From Opitutia bacterium (GTDB taxonomy: Bacteria > Verrucomicrobiota > Verrucomicrobiia > Opitutales > Seribacteraceae): 64,000 nt of DNA. Positions 8,437 to 18,548 of this stretch are shown in pieces; the stretch's first letter is position 1; every line of letters starts with the position of its first letter. The position numbers were made by a program, and so were the translations under genes. A model generated the notes under the pieces. The model was given only the letters and a program-made list of their open reading frames with translations, searched no databases and was not told where the DNA came from. The stretch spans positions 1 to 64,000 of the forward strand of contig PCBO01000136.1 in NCBI GenBank assembly GCA_002730975.1, in the 5' to 3' direction.

Positions 8437-9498
8437 CTACAGCGCCAGCATGGCGTCGCCGTAGGAGTAGAAGCGGTAGTCGTTGTCGAGAGCTTGGGCG
8501 TAGAGATCCTTTAGTAGATCGAGACCGTCATTCCCTTCGTTTTGCAGGAATGCGGCGACAAGACAGAGCAGGGTGCTTCCGGGCAGGTGGAAATTGGTCA
8601 GGAGGGCGTCCACTCCTAAAAAGGAGTAGGGCGGGCGTATGAAGAGATCGGCCTCGGCTAGGGTGGAGGCTTCCAGATCGGCGTCTTCGCCTTGGACGAG
8701 ATGATGCTCGATCGCCCGCACGGTGGTTGTGCCCACCGCGAGGCGGGGTGGGCCGGGTTCGCGCAGGGCGGCCTTGGCAGCTGGCGGGAGGAGATAGGCT
8801 TCTCCGTGCATGGGATGATCGTCCACGCGTTCGGTTTCGATGGGGCGGAAGGTGCCGAGGCCTACGGAGAGGGTGAGGTCGTGCATGGGGTGTCCGCGCC
8901 TTTCCAGTTGCTCCAATAATTCCGGGGTGAAGTGAAGGCCTGCGGTGGGAGCGGCCACGGCGGTACGCTTGGCATCGTCGGCGTACACCGTTTGGTAGCG
9001 TTCGGCATCCGCGGTGTTTGCGGGTCGCTTTACATAAGGGGGCAGGGGGAGGGAGCCTATGCGATCGGCGAGTGCGGGAAGGTCGGGATCGTTCGGGTGG
9101 ACGAAGTTCACCAGATATTCCCCAGAGGGGAGTGCCTCAAGTACCGTGGCCTCGTATTCTCCGTGCATGGAAAAGGCGCCGGCCTTGGCGGTCTTGGCCC
9201 CCGGTTTGAGGAGGCATCGCCAAGTGTCGAGACTGGCTTCGTCTGGTCGCAACAGCAGGCACTCCACCTTGCCGCCCGTGTCGCGTTGTCCCGGGAGACG
9301 GGCGTTGAGTACGGATACGTCGTTGCGGAATATGCGGGCTCCCGTGGGGAGGAGTTCGGGGAGTTCGCGAAAGCGGTGGTGAGAAGTTTCTCCGGTGTCT
9401 CGGTTGTAGACGAGCAGTCGGGATTCGTCTCGCTTGTCGGTGGGTGCCTGAGCGATTCGTTCCGGAGGGAGTTCGTAGTGAAGTTCGGATGTGAGCAT
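8437..9498 (-). CDS. queA: S-adenosylmethionine:tRNA ribosyltransferase-isomerase QueA
   Basis: QueA transfers and isomerises the ribosyl part of SAM onto 7-aminomethyl-7-deazaguanine in tRNA, giving epoxyqueuosine. The 353-residue protein is full length and carries the family segments LPPERIAQAPTDKRDESRLL near the start, RYQTVYA, the glycine-rich AVAAPTAGLHFTPELLE, SVGLGTFRPI, VGTTTVRAIE and TNFHLPGSTLL. The start ATG at 9498 gives the expected N-terminus. It is divergent from acs across 81 bp. No other queuosine gene is in the window. The region around queA and acs looks more GC-rich than the genes further right. Confidence 0.95.
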   Translation of the reverse strand: MLTSELHYELPPERIAQAPTDKRDESRLLVYNRDTGETSHHRFRELPELLPTGARIFRNDVSVLNARLPGQRDTGGKVECLLLRPDEASLDTWRCLLKPGAKTAKAGAFSMHGEYEATVLEALPSGEYLVNFVHPNDPDLPALADRIGSLPLPPYVKRPANTADAERYQTVYADDAKRTAVAAPTAGLHFTPELLEQLERRGHPMHDLTLSVGLGTFRPIETERVDDHPMHGEAYLLPPAAKAALREPGPPRLAVGTTTVRAIEHHLVQGEDADLEASTLAEADLFIRPPYSFLGVDALLTNFHLPGSTLLCLVAAFLQNEGNDGLDLLKDLYAQALDNDYRFYSYGDAMLAL

Positions 9499-9579
9499 CG
9501 GGAAGATAGGAAAAGCGCATCGACAAGAAGCTCACAATCCCGATATTCTTTTATCTTCGATTAATACCTTCTGCAAATT

Positions 9580-11562
9580 ATGAGCGAAAACGAAAATTTG
9601 GATATCGTGCAACCGCCTGAGACCGCTTCGACTGGCGCTCACGTTAGCAATATGGAGCAGTACCATGAGCTTTACGAAAGGAGCTCCTCTGATCCCGAGG
9701 GGTTTTGGGCCGAAGTGGCGGATGGATTCCATTGGTACAAGAAATGGGACTCCGTGCGGAGCTACAATTACGACATGAATGCCGGACCGATCGAGCTTCG
9801 CTGGTTCGAGGGCGGACGCACCAACGTGTGCCACAACTGCCTCGACAGGCACTTGGAGGCACGTGGCGATAAGACGGCCGTGATCTGGGAGGGCAACGAG
9901 CCGGGCGAGGACGCCACCTTCACTTATCGACAACTGCACGAGCAGGTGTGCCGTTTCGCCAACGTCCTGAAGGCCCGTGGGGTGAAGAAGGGTGACCGAG
10001 TTTCCATTTACATGCCGATGGTTCCCGAAGCGGCCGTGGCGATGCTCGCATGCGCCCGGATCGGCGCCGTGCACTCGATCGTGTTCGGCGGGTTTTCCGC
10101 GGAGGCCTTGGCCGATCGCATAGCCGACTCCACTTGCAAGACCTTGATCACCGCCAATGGAACCTTCCGCGGGGCCAAGGCGATACCGATGAAGCCGAAC
10201 GCCGATCGGGCCATGGCTTCCGCCTCCGAGGCGATGGGCGAGAACGTGGAAACCTGCATCGTGGTGAAGCGGGTGTCGGATGATTCTGGCATCGAATGCG
10301 AGATGCAGGACGGTCGCGATCTCTGGTGGCACGAGGCGGTGGCCGATGCCTACACCGATTGCCCATGCGAGGAAATGGATGCGGAAGACCCGCTCTTCAT
10401 CCTCTATACCTCGGGCTCCACGGGGCAGCCGAAGGGCGTACTCCACACCACGGGCGGTTACATGGTGTACGCCGCGACCACCCACAAGTACGTCTTCGAC
10501 TACCGAGAGGATGACGTCTACTTTTGCGCCGCCGACATCGGCTGGGTTACGGGGCATACTTATATCGTCTACGGTCCTTTGGCCAATGGAGCCACCACCA
10601 CGATGTTCGAGAGCATCCCGACCTATCCGAATCCCGATCGCTACTGGCAGGTGATCGAGAAGTGGAAGGTGAACCAGTTTTACACCGCTCCCACCGCTAT
10701 CCGGGCGATTGCCGCAGCAGGCGAGGAATGGCCCGCGAAGTATGATATGACCAGCCTTCGGGTATTGGGCAGTGTTGGCGAACCGATAAACCCCGAGGCA
10801 TGGAGATGGTACCATCGCAACGCAGGGAAGGATCGCTGCCCAATCGTGGACACCTGGTGGCAAACGGAGACTGGGGGCATTCTGATCACTCCTTTGCCGG
10901 GTTGCACCCCGCTGAAGCCCGGTTCGGCCGCTTTCCCCTTCTTCGGTATTAAGCCCGTGATCCTCGACCCGCAGTCGGGCAAGGAACTGGAGGGCAACGG
11001 CGTGAGCGGCGTGCTCGCGATGAAGGAGCCGTGGCCGGGGCAGATGCGCACGGTGTACGGAGACCACGAGCGCTTCGAGAAAACCTATTTCCAGCAGTAT
11101 AAGGGGTACTATTTTACTGGCGACGGATGTCGACGCGACCAGGACGGCTATTACTGGATCACGGGCCGGGTGGACGACGTCATAAACGTTTCCGGCCACC
11201 GCATGGGCACGGCCGAGGTGGAAAGCGCCTTGGTGGCCCATGAGAACGTCGCCGAGGCCGCCGTGGTCGGGTTTCCTCACGAAGTGAAGGGGGAGGGCAT
11301 TTACGCCTACGTCACACTGAACGCAGGAGTCGAGTACTCCGAGGAACTGCGAGCCGTGTTGCGGCAGCAGGTTCGAACAGTGATCGGGCCGATCGCTACG
11401 CCCGACGTCATTCATTGGGCTCCGGCCCTGCCGAAGACGCGTTCAGGTAAGATTATGAGACGTGTCCTGCGTAAGATTTCAACGGGAGAAATCGATCAAA
11501 TCGGGGACACCTCGACTCTGGCTGATCCTTCTGTGGTTCAGGAACTTATCGACAACAAGTGA
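9580..11562 (+). CDS. acs: Acetyl-coenzyme A synthetase
   Basis: A 660-residue AMP-forming acetate-CoA ligase that converts acetate, ATP and CoA to acetyl-CoA in the cytoplasm. The phosphate-binding loop is [12 protein letters not shown]. Other hallmarks are [39 protein letters not shown] (acyl-site Trp), YFTGDG, the hinge region [15 protein letters not shown], and the C-terminal [11 protein letters not shown], whose Lys is the usual site of regulatory acetylation. Length and motif order are typical of Acs. No acetyltransferase or deacetylase gene is adjacent. Divergent from queA. Confidence 0.96.
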   Translation: MSENENLDIVQPPETASTGAHVSNMEQYHELYERSSSDPEGFWAEVADGFHWYKKWDSVRSYNYDMNAGPIELRWFEGGRTNVCHNCLDRHLEARGDKTAVIWEGNEPGEDATFTYRQLHEQVCRFANVLKARGVKKGDRVSIYMPMVPEAAVAMLACARIGAVHSIVFGGFSAEALADRIADSTCKTLITANGTFRGAKAIPMKPNADRAMASASEAMGENVETCIVVKRVSDDSGIECEMQDGRDLWWHEAVADAYTDCPCEEMDAEDPLFILYTSGSTGQPKGVLHTTGGYMVYAATTHKYVFDYREDDVYFCAADIGWVTGHTYIVYGPLANGATTTMFESIPTYPNPDRYWQVIEKWKVNQFYTAPTAIRAIAAAGEEWPAKYDMTSLRVLGSVGEPINPEAWRWYHRNAGKDRCPIVDTWWQTETGGILITPLPGCTPLKPGSAAFPFFGIKPVILDPQSGKELEGNGVSGVLAMKEPWPGQMRTVYGDHERFEKTYFQQYKGYYFTGDGCRRDQDGYYWITGRVDDVINVSGHRMGTAEVESALVAHENVAEAAVVGFPHEVKGEGIYAYVTLNAGVEYSEELRAVLRQQVRTVIGPIATPDVIHWAPALPKTRSGKIMRRVLRKISTGEIDQIGDTSTLADPSVVQELIDNK

Positions 11563-11647
11563 AGTTGATCCGCAAGGAACTCGCTCGCCATTTTCCGGAA
11601 ATTTCCCACAATGAAGTCTTTTCGATTAGGTTAAGGGATTTGATTGC

Positions 11648-12514
11648 ATGAAGATTTACTTAAACGGCAAATTCGTCGACAAGGAGAACGCAAAGGTTTC
11701 GGTCTTTGACCATGGTCTGTTGTATGGTGACGGGGTTTTCGAGGGCATTCGCCTGTATTCCGGATGCGTATTCAAGCTCGATGAGCACCTGGAACGTCTT
11801 GAATTTTCCGCCAAGGCGATCCTGCTCGATCTGCCGATGAGTCGCGAGGAACTGGCCGAAGCCGTATGCGAATGTTGTAGGCAAAACGATCTGCAGGATG
11901 GTTACGTCCGTTTGGTGGTCACGCGTGGTCCGGGGCATCTCGGTTTGTCTCCGGACGGTTGCGGACCTGCCGGGGTAATCATTATCGCAGACAATATTCA
12001 GCTATATCCGGAGGTACTGTACGAGACGGGCTTGAAGATAATCACCGTGCCTACGCGTCGGATAAATGCGGCCGCCTTGCCCCCTGCGGTGAAGAGCCTG
12101 AACTATCTGAACAACATTCTCGCGAAGATCGAGGCCAAGAAGGTGGGCTTTCAGGAAGCTTTGATGCTCAACGACAAAGGCGAAGTCGCCGAATGTACGG
12201 GAGACAATGTTTTCGTTTATTCCAAAGGCGTTTTGTATACGCCTCCGCTTGACTCGGGCTCCCTCCGAGGTATAACCCGTGGAACTGTTATGGATATTGC
12301 CGAGGAGCTAAATGTGGAACTGCGAGAGCAGGCCTTGACCCGATACGATTTATGGACTGCGGATGAATGTTTTCTGACCGGTACTGCAGCTGAGGTCATC
12401 CCTTGTGTCGAGGTCGACCATCGGGCGGTAGGTTCGGGGCAACCCGGAGAAATCAGCAAGCGGTTCATCTCTCGTTTTCGAGAAAAGGTGACTAGAGTCG
12501 GTCGAATGATCTAA
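11648..12514 (+). CDS. ilvE: Branched-chain amino acid aminotransferase (class IV)
   Basis: A fold-type IV PLP aminotransferase of 288 residues, best matching the branched-chain (IlvE) group that interconverts Val, Leu and Ile with their 2-oxo acids. Visible marks are VFDHGLLYGDGVFEGIR at the N-terminus, the PLP-lysine region KSLNYLNNILAKIEA, GEVAECTGDNVFV and the C-terminal CFLTGTAAEVIP. D-amino acid transaminase and 4-amino-4-deoxychorismate lyase share this fold. The EGIR and SLNYLNN segments favour IlvE, but substrate choice is not proven. The start at 11648 follows acs by 85 bp. Confidence 0.82.
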   Translation: MKIYLNGKFVDKENAKVSVFDHGLLYGDGVFEGIRLYSGCVFKLDEHLERLEFSAKAILLDLPMSREELAEAVCECCRQNDLQDGYVRLVVTRGPGHLGLSPDGCGPAGVIIIADNIQLYPEVLYETGLKIITVPTRRINAAALPPAVKSLNYLNNILAKIEAKKVGFQEALMLNDKGEVAECTGDNVFVYSKGVLYTPPLDSGSLRGITRGTVMDIAEELNVELREQALTRYDLWTADECFLTGTAAEVIPCVEVDHRAVGSGQPGEISKRFISRFREKVTRVGRMI

Positions 12515-12603
12515 CCCCATGCACTTCTTTCTAACTTGGTTTTTCCTTAAAGTCGCTTTTTGGCGCATTTAGTGCGTTGTGAAATAAGAAGTTTTCGAGT
12601 AAA

Positions 12604-12632
12604 TTGATTTTAGTAACCAACAATTTTAAAAA
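12604..12632 (+). promoter_or_regulatory. Possible promoter upstream of mcsA
   Basis: In the AT-rich 136-bp gap before mcsA, TTGATT (12604-12609) and TAAAAA (12627-12632) are 17 bp apart, each matching consensus at four of six positions. No tandem CtsR operator (AGGTCAAA heptad repeat) is seen anywhere in 12515-12650. Weak, pattern-only evidence. Confidence 0.28.
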
Positions 12633-12650
12633 CGTTTAGTCTCAATCATC

Positions 12651-13196
12651 ATGTCGGAGTCCATGAAATGTCATAGTTGCGAGAAGCCCGCTACCGTGCA
12701 TCTTACTCAGATTCTCAACAATCAGATGCACAAGATCGACTTGTGCGAGGAATGCGCTCAGAAGAAGGGTGTGACCAACACGGGTGACTTTTCCATGGGT
12801 GGATTGATGGATACCGCGGGTATGGAGGCGACCTCCTCCTCGAGCGACCTCGTTTGCGAGAGTTGTGGGCTTACCCATCAGGAATTTAAAAAGGCCGGGC
12901 GTTTTGGTTGTTCGGCTTGTTATGAGGCTTTTAGAGCAGTTCTAAATCCTATGCTAGACGGGATGCATGCTGGCACTCGTCATGTCGGTAAGGTTCCGAA
13001 GGGATTGGTCGCCACTGTTAAGAAAAGTCGCAAGCGAGCGAACGAACAGGAGTCCGCCGCCAAATTACAGGAAAAGATCTTGAGTCTGGAAGCGGACCTT
13101 CAGAAAGCACTGGAGGGTGAAGAATTCGAGGACTGTGCCCGTCTTCGTGATGAGATTCGTACACTTCGCGAATCGTTTGAAAATTTAGTCGTCTAA
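12651..13196 (+). CDS. mcsA: McsA, zinc-binding activator of protein arginine kinase (UVR domain)
   Basis: A 181-residue McsA-type adaptor. The N-terminal half has two treble-clef style zinc sites: CHSCEKP paired with CEECAQKK, and CESCGLTHQEF paired with FGCSACYEAF. The C-terminus carries a UVR coiled-coil motif (LQKALEGEEFEDCARLRDEIR) like that of UvrB/UvrC. In Bacillus, McsA activates the arginine kinase McsB and helps deliver clients to ClpC. The order here, mcsA-mcsB-clpC with gaps of 18 and 26 nt, is the same as in Firmicutes except that ctsR is absent. Two Met codons (12651 and 12663) could start it; 12651 is used. Confidence 0.9.
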   Translation: MSESMKCHSCEKPATVHLTQILNNQMHKIDLCEECAQKKGVTNTGDFSMGGLMDTAGMEATSSSSDLVCESCGLTHQEFKKAGRFGCSACYEAFRAVLNPMLDGMHAGTRHVGKVPKGLVATVKKSRKRANEQESAAKLQEKILSLEADLQKALEGEEFEDCARLRDEIRTLRESFENLVV

Positions 13197-13214
13197 GGTT
13201 GGAGTGGTTGGGAA

Positions 13215-14297
13215 ATGTTTCACACAATTTTGAGAGCCGCCGGGAAAGCGATTCGACGCCCTAAGGCAACTCCGGTTGCCCTCAGTACCAGAATCCGTTT
13301 GGCCCGTAATTTGGATGACTTTCCGTTCCCCGGGCGTGCCGAAACGTCACAGCGACGCGAAGTATTGTCCAAATGCATGGGTGCTCTTGGAGATTTGCGA
13401 GGCATGACAGACTCGGTTTCTTCGGAGATGGACGACCTAAGCGATCTCGACAAACAAATCTTGGTCGAACAGCATTTAATTAGCCCGGAATTATCTCAAG
13501 CCGATGATGGGGCCGGGTTGGTTTTAAGTAAGGATCGCTCTTGCTGCGTGATGATCAATGAAGAAGATCATTTACGCATTCAAGTTCTTAGGAATGGACT
13601 CGACTTTGGAAGCGTATGGAAAAAGGCAAACGCTCTGGACGTCGGAATTGAGTCCAATCTCGATTATGCTTACGACGGAGATTTGGGCTTTCTTACCGCC
13701 TGCCCCACCAATCTTGGCACGGGACTTCGCGCATCGGTCATGATGCATTTGCCCGGATTGGTAATGTCCAAGAATATGGACAAGGTGGTCAATGCTGTTA
13801 ACCAGTTGGGAATAGCGGTTCGTGGAATATTTGGCGAAGGCTCCGACGCCAGCGGAAGCGTCTTTCAAATTTCAAACCAGCAGACTTTGGGCGAGGCGGA
13901 AGGAGATATTCTCGAACGTTTGTCCAAAACCCTCAGTAAGGTAATGGAGCAAGAATTAAATGCCCGCTCCAAGTTGTTCGACGAATCCTCGACCCGTATT
14001 TTAGATAAGGTTGGTCGGGCGTTGTCCATCCTTCGTGGTGCTTGGTTGATGCAGAGCGCCGAAGGTATGGATTATTTGTCGCTTGTTCGATTGGCGGTTG
14101 ACTTGGGTATGCTTCCTGAAAAGTTCAGGAGCATCGCGGATCGTTTGATGATCGAGATTCAGCCTGGCCATGTACAGCTTTCTGCCGGACGCGTAGTTGA
14201 ACCTGATGATCGCGATGTTTTAAGAGCTGAAATGCTCCGCAAGGAATTTAAAAAAGCTCCCGACCCCGATTTCGGCAAGGGTGGGTTGACTTTATAG
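13215..14297 (+). CDS. mcsB: Protein arginine kinase McsB
   Basis: A guanidino-phosphotransferase that phosphorylates arginine side chains of proteins, marking them for ClpC-ClpP degradation in Firmicutes. The 360-residue protein has the kinase core: ALSTRIRLARNL (nucleotide contact), INEEDHLRIQ (acidic and Arg residues), the hallmark LTACPTNLGTGLRASVMMHLPGL with the conserved Cys, and the EGSDASGSVFQISNQQTLG loop. The C-terminal part is the McsB-specific helical extension with RDVLRAEMLRKEF. The start at 13215 lies 18 nt after mcsA. It is in one apparent operon with mcsA and clpC. McsB in a presumed Gram-negative is notable but has precedents among PVC bacteria. Confidence 0.93.
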   Translation: MFHTILRAAGKAIRRPKATPVALSTRIRLARNLDDFPFPGRAETSQRREVLSKCMGALGDLRGMTDSVSSEMDDLSDLDKQILVEQHLISPELSQADDGAGLVLSKDRSCCVMINEEDHLRIQVLRNGLDFGSVWKKANALDVGIESNLDYAYDGDLGFLTACPTNLGTGLRASVMMHLPGLVMSKNMDKVVNAVNQLGIAVRGIFGEGSDASGSVFQISNQQTLGEAEGDILERLSKTLSKVMEQELNARSKLFDESSTRILDKVGRALSILRGAWLMQSAEGMDYLSLVRLAVDLGMLPEKFRSIADRLMIEIQPGHVQLSAGRVVEPDDRDVLRAEMLRKEFKKAPDPDFGKGGLTL

Positions 14298-14323
14298 CTA
14301 TTTAACGGTTATTTTTTTCAATT

Positions 14324-16864
14324 ATGTCTGAGCCAATGAGCAATTTCACTCCTAGAGCCCAACAAGTTTTGGCTCTGGCACGCAAAGAGGCTGATCGCTT
14401 TCACCACAACTATGTTGGGACGGAGCATTTGTTGCTTGGGTTGATCAATCTCGGTCAGGGTGTTGCGGTCAATGTCCTTCAGAAAATGGGTCTCGATCTC
14501 GACACTGTTCGAGGTGCCGTTGAACAACAGGTCGGAACCGGTCCCGAGGCCAAGCCCGCTGGAAATGTTCCCTACACTCCGCGAGTTAAAAAAGTTCTTT
14601 CCCTTGCGGGCAAGGAAGCGAAATCGCTCAATCACAGCTATGTCGGCACCGAACATATTCTACTTGGTCTTCTTCGTGAAGGCGAAGGCGTTGCCGCCCG
14701 TGTTCTCAAGTCTTTGGAAGTAGATGTCGAGGGCTGTCGTTCCGAAATTCTTTCCGAACTCGATCCGAACTTTGCCGCTGGAGACGAGCTTGAGACTTCT
14801 CTCGCCGGGAGTGCCAGCGAGGAAAAGGGTAAAGATGTCAAAACGCCTGCCCTTAAGGCCTTTGGTAGAGATCTTACTGAGATTGCTAAAAAGGGCGAGT
14901 TGGATCCTGTTATAGGTCGCCATTCCGAGATTCGGCGAGTTACTCAAATCCTTTGTCGGCGCACTAAGAACAATCCGGTTCTCATTGGTGAGGCTGGCGT
15001 AGGAAAAACGGCCATAGCAGAGGGGCTGGCTCAGCAAATAGCAGGAGGTCTTGTCCCCGAGAATCTTTTGGACAAGAAGGTGATTACTCTTGATCTGGCG
15101 CTCATGGTTGCCGGCACAAAGTACCGGGGTCAGTTCGAGGAACGCATCAAGGCTGTGATGGACGAAATTCGTCGAGCCCAGAATGTCATAATTTTCATTG
15201 ATGAGTTGCACACCATTGTTGGAGCCGGCGCTGCTGAAGGAGCCATGGATGCTTCCAATATCTTTAAGCCTGCCTTGAGTCGTGGAGAGCTCCAGTGCAT
15301 TGGAGCAACGACCTTGGCCGAATACCGGAAATTCATAGAGAAGGACAGTGCCTTGGAACGACGCTTTCAGTCCGTCAAGGTCGAGCCGCCCTCAGTCGAA
15401 GACACTGTTCTCATTCTTAAGGGCATTCGATCCAAGTATGAGGAGCATCACAATGTCAACTTTACCGACAAATCCTTGGAGACTGCCGCCAAGCTTACTG
15501 ATCGCTACGTTACTGGCCGTTTTTTACCTGACAAGGCGATTGACGCGTTGGATGAAGCGGGTGCCCGTTCGCGTATGGAGTCTTTGAAACGACCTCCCGA
15601 AATCGAAGAACTTTCCGATGAGATCAAAGAGGTTTGCTCAGCCAAGGAACAAGCGATTTCCGAGCAGAATTTTGAGAAAGCCGCCGAATCCAGAGACAAA
15701 GAGAAAAAGCTACGGACTAAACGTGAGCGAGTACTCGAGGATTGGAAGAAATCTCGAGAGGAAAAACGTGGAAATGTGGGCGAAGATGAAATGTATCTTG
15801 TAATTTCCGACTGGACCGGAATTCCATTGAGTCGGATGGAAACGAAGGAGACCAAAAAACTTCTCAATCTCGAAAAAGATCTTCGCAAGCTTGTCGTTGG
15901 TCAAGATTTCGCCACGGAGGTCATCGCTAAAGCATTGCGGCGCTCGAGAGCAGATATAAAGGACCCCAAACGTCCCATTGGTTCGTTTATGTTCCTAGGT
16001 CCCACAGGCGTGGGTAAAACTCACTTGGCAAAGGTTCTGGCCGAAGAAATCTTCGGAGATCAGGAGGCACTCGTTCAGATCGACATGTCGGAGTACATGG
16101 AAAAGCACGCGGTTTCTCGTATGATCGGTTCACCTCCGGGATACGTCGGTTACGAAGAGGGCGGTCAACTAACCGAGACCGTTCGACGCAAGCCGTATTC
16201 CGTAATTCTTTTTGATGAAATCGAAAAGGCTCATCCGGACGTTGTTCAAATCCTTCTGCAAATTCTTGAGGATGGTCGCTTAACTGACAGTCTGGGTCGC
16301 AAGGTGGATTTCCGAAACACTATTCTCATCATGACCTCGAACGTAGGAGCTCAGATCCTCCAGCGTAATGTTTCCATGGGATTTTCCGTCGGTGATGCCG
16401 AAAATAATTTCGATAACATCAAGGACAAGATAACCGATGAGACTAAGAAGGTTTTTAAGCCGGAGTTTTTGAACCGCCTTACTGAAATGGTGATCTTTCG
16501 TCCTTTGAGCAAGGACAGCATGAGCGAGATTGTGGAATTGGAATTGTCGAAGGTAGCCGACCGATTGCGTGACCGTAAACTCAAGCTTGATGTAAGCCTT
16601 GAAGCCAAGAAGTTTTTGATTGAACATGGCTACGATGAAAAGCTTGGTGCCCGTCCGTTGAGACGAGCCGTGGAAAAATATATCGAAGATAATCTGGCTG
16701 AGGCACTGCTGTCGGGCAATGTAAAGAAAAGCCAACCTATCCATGTCGTCGTTTCCAACGATGAGGATGTCGGGTTGACCTTCGAGCAGTCTTCAAAAGC
16801 GAGGAAAAAAGATTCAGCGCCGGTTTCTTCCGCTTCTTCCGACGAGGACTCTGCGGATTCCTGA
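14324..16864 (+). CDS. clpC: ATP-dependent Clp protease ATPase subunit ClpC
   Basis: An 846-residue Hsp100 unfoldase. The double Clp N-domain ([32 protein letters not shown]) covers about the first 150 residues. Two AAA+ modules follow: Walker A GEAGVGKT at about residue 222 with [14 protein letters not shown], and GPTGVGKT at about residue 559 with [16 protein letters not shown]-like middle region ([19 protein letters not shown]) marks it as ClpC rather than ClpA or ClpB. It ends in a Ser/Asp-rich tail. ClpC would feed unfolded substrates, probably including arginine-phosphorylated ones, to ClpP (not in the window). Confidence 0.96.
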   Translation: MSEPMSNFTPRAQQVLALARKEADRFHHNYVGTEHLLLGLINLGQGVAVNVLQKMGLDLDTVRGAVEQQVGTGPEAKPAGNVPYTPRVKKVLSLAGKEAKSLNHSYVGTEHILLGLLREGEGVAARVLKSLEVDVEGCRSEILSELDPNFAAGDELETSLAGSASEEKGKDVKTPALKAFGRDLTEIAKKGELDPVIGRHSEIRRVTQILCRRTKNNPVLIGEAGVGKTAIAEGLAQQIAGGLVPENLLDKKVITLDLALMVAGTKYRGQFEERIKAVMDEIRRAQNVIIFIDELHTIVGAGAAEGAMDASNIFKPALSRGELQCIGATTLAEYRKFIEKDSALERRFQSVKVEPPSVEDTVLILKGIRSKYEEHHNVNFTDKSLETAAKLTDRYVTGRFLPDKAIDALDEAGARSRMESLKRPPEIEELSDEIKEVCSAKEQAISEQNFEKAAESRDKEKKLRTKRERVLEDWKKSREEKRGNVGEDEMYLVISDWTGIPLSRMETKETKKLLNLEKDLRKLVVGQDFATEVIAKALRRSRADIKDPKRPIGSFMFLGPTGVGKTHLAKVLAEEIFGDQEALVQIDMSEYMEKHAVSRMIGSPPGYVGYEEGGQLTETVRRKPYSVILFDEIEKAHPDVVQILLQILEDGRLTDSLGRKVDFRNTILIMTSNVGAQILQRNVSMGFSVGDAENNFDNIKDKITDETKKVFKPEFLNRLTEMVIFRPLSKDSMSEIVELELSKVADRLRDRKLKLDVSLEAKKFLIEHGYDEKLGARPLRRAVEKYIEDNLAEALLSGNVKKSQPIHVVVSNDEDVGLTFEQSSKARKKDSAPVSSASSDEDSADS

Positions 16865-16918
16865 TTCTCACAGGATTACTTTCTCCTTTCTCCCTCCATT
16901 CCCATTTCTAGTATCTTT

Positions 16919-17356
16919 ATGCCACACAACTCTATGCAAAAATCACTTATATTGCTAAAACCTGATTGTCTCGGCGGAAAAATCGTCGGAGAGGTCATTG
17001 CTCGTTTTGAAAAAGCCGGTTACGACATCGTTGCATGCAAGATGATTCAATTGGATTCAGTAGTTCTCAAGGAGCACTATGCTCATGTCGCGGATTTGCC
17101 TTTTTTCCCGGAGATCGCCAGCTTTATGAGCTCACGGCCCGTAATCGCACTAATTCTTCAAGGTGAAAACGTAGTGGAAGCAGTTAGAGGATTGCTAGGT
17201 CCTACGGATTCCACGCAAGCTCCCGAAGGAACGATTCGAGGAGATCTTGGTACCAACAAGATGAGAAACGTGATCCATGCATCGGACAGCGTCGAGTCCG
17301 CGAAAGTCGAAATCGAGCGATTTTTCTCTTCGGAAGAAATCTTTGAAATAGCCTAG
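16919..17356 (+). CDS. ndk: Nucleoside diphosphate kinase
   Basis: Ndk balances NTP and dNTP pools by transferring the gamma-phosphate through a phospho-histidine. The protein has LILLKPDCLGG near the N-terminus, the PTDSTQAPEGTIRGDLG segment, and the active-site His in RNVIHASDS (residue 120 from this start). About 145 residues is normal. A second in-frame ATG at 16934 (MQKSLILL) is equally possible and gives a length nearer to E. coli Ndk. The stop codon overlaps the convergent ispF stop within a CTAG at 17353-17356. Confidence 0.94.
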   Translation: MPHNSMQKSLILLKPDCLGGKIVGEVIARFEKAGYDIVACKMIQLDSVVLKEHYAHVADLPFFPEIASFMSSRPVIALILQGENVVEAVRGLLGPTDSTQAPEGTIRGDLGTNKMRNVIHASDSVESAKVEIERFFSSEEIFEIA

Positions 17357-17844
17357 ACCAAGTTCGAGATGAGTAGGCACACGGCATGTGCTGCGATCCC
17401 TTCGCCATTTCCAATCCCACCGATGCCTTCATTGGTCGTCGCTTTTATGCCTACTTGGTTAGTCTCTACTTCGAGGATTTTGGATAATCTCTCTTTCATC
17501 GCCTCAACATAGGGAGAAATTCTGGGCTTTTCGGCAATTATCGTGGCGTCTACGTTACCGATGAGATACCCTTTTGTCTCACATTGCTCTTTTGCCTTGA
17601 GCAGGATTTTCATGGAGTCAATCCCTTCTAAGGCTGGTTCGCTTGGTGGGAAGTGAAACCCAATGTCGGGCAGACCAACGGCGCCTAGAATGGCATCTGC
17701 GAGAGCGTGTATTAAACAGTCGGCATCGGAGTGTCCTTCAAGTCCCAGTGCATGGGGAATCTCAATTCCACCAAGTATTAGCTTTCGTCCCTCGGCGAAT
17801 CGGTGAACGTCATAACCTTGGCCGATGCGGAAAGGGTGGTTCAT
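17353..17844 (-). CDS. ispF: 2-C-methyl-D-erythritol 2,4-cyclodiphosphate synthase IspF
   Basis: The fifth enzyme of the MEP isoprenoid pathway, cyclising CDP-methylerythritol 2-phosphate with release of CMP. The metal-binding GYDVHRF (Asp12, His14) and GLEGHSDADCLIHALADAILGA are present, as is the C-terminal IKATTNEGIGGIGNGEGIAAHA. 163 residues is standard. Its ATG overlaps the ispD stop by ATGA (17841-17844), so the two are translationally coupled. The 3' end overlaps the convergent ndk stop. Confidence 0.96.
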   Translation of the reverse strand: MNHPFRIGQGYDVHRFAEGRKLILGGIEIPHALGLEGHSDADCLIHALADAILGAVGLPDIGFHFPPSEPALEGIDSMKILLKAKEQCETKGYLIGNVDATIIAEKPRISPYVEAMKERLSKILEVETNQVGIKATTNEGIGGIGNGEGIAAHAVCLLISNLV

Positions 17845-18548
17845 GCGCTGCCCTTGTTAATTAGAAATTCGATATACGATAAGTCCGAAGGTGTAGTGAC
17901 TTTGGGATTCGGATATCCCGGATCCACGAGTGAAACTGGATGACCGAGTAGTTCTACTGCGGAAGTTTCATCCGTGACGGATAAGTTTTTCGAGACGGCT
18001 CGGGCCAGACCTTCCCGTAGCAGTTTGGCTTGAAAGGTTTGCGGAGTTTCCACTGCCCAGAGTTTGCTGCGGTCGACGGTATGATCGGCAATGGGGTGGG
18101 GACCTTGCCCTTCCCTAGTCTGCTTGAGGGTGTCTCTGACCGGGTGAGCCAGTGCTGCTCCTCCTGTTTCGATTGCTACGGATAGAAGCTTGGTCAAGCT
18201 TTTCGCTTCAATCATAGGGCGCGCGCAATCATGTACGAAGACGATTTTTGTTTCAGGCGGAATCTTCGCAAGAGCATTTTGTACGGAGTGACCCCGTTCT
18301 TCGCCACCTTCCACTAGGATGACGTCGACGTCATCGGGAACCATCTTGGTTATATCGTTAGCCAATCTTTCTTTCTGTGATTCATCGCGATAAGTCACTA
18401 CCCACAAGCTGGCTATGTTCGCCTCGCGAAAAGCAAGCAGGGATTTTGCAAATAACGTGCATCCTCCCACTTTGTAGAGGATCTTGTCGGTTACGCTGTT
18501 CCGCATGCGACTACCGCGACCCGCGGCAAGCAGGATGGCTGCGTTCAT
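17841..18548 (-). CDS. ispD: 2-C-methyl-D-erythritol 4-phosphate cytidylyltransferase IspD
   Basis: The MEP-pathway enzyme that joins CTP to methylerythritol 4-phosphate. The nucleotide loop AAILLAAGRGSRM is at the N-terminus, HDCARPMI lies mid-protein, and VTDETSAVELLG with the final VTTPSDLSYIE are also typical. It overlaps pyrF by ATGA at its 5' end and ispF by ATGA at its 3' end, giving the transcript order pyrF-ispD-ispF. 235 residues is normal length. Confidence 0.93.
   Translation of the reverse strand: MNAAILLAAGRGSRMRNSVTDKILYKVGGCTLFAKSLLAFREANIASLWVVTYRDESQKERLANDITKMVPDDVDVILVEGGEERGHSVQNALAKIPPETKIVFVHDCARPMIEAKSLTKLLSVAIETGGAALAHPVRDTLKQTREGQGPHPIADHTVDRSKLWAVETPQTFQAKLLREGLARAVSKNLSVTDETSAVELLGHPVSLVDPGYPNPKVTTPSDLSYIEFLINKGSA

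Noticed and set aside
8932-9564. 210-codon plus-strand open frame across queA
   Set aside because: Antisense to queA, with no known motifs; produced by GC-rich codon usage.
9532-11415. 627-codon open frame on the minus strand across acs
   Set aside because: It lies exactly antisense to the well-supported acs gene, has no recognisable domain and a biased His/Gly/Arg-rich composition typical of antisense of GC-rich codons.
12515-12650. CtsR operator before mcsA
   Set aside because: No AGGTCAAA-type tandem repeat was found; the region is simply AT-rich.
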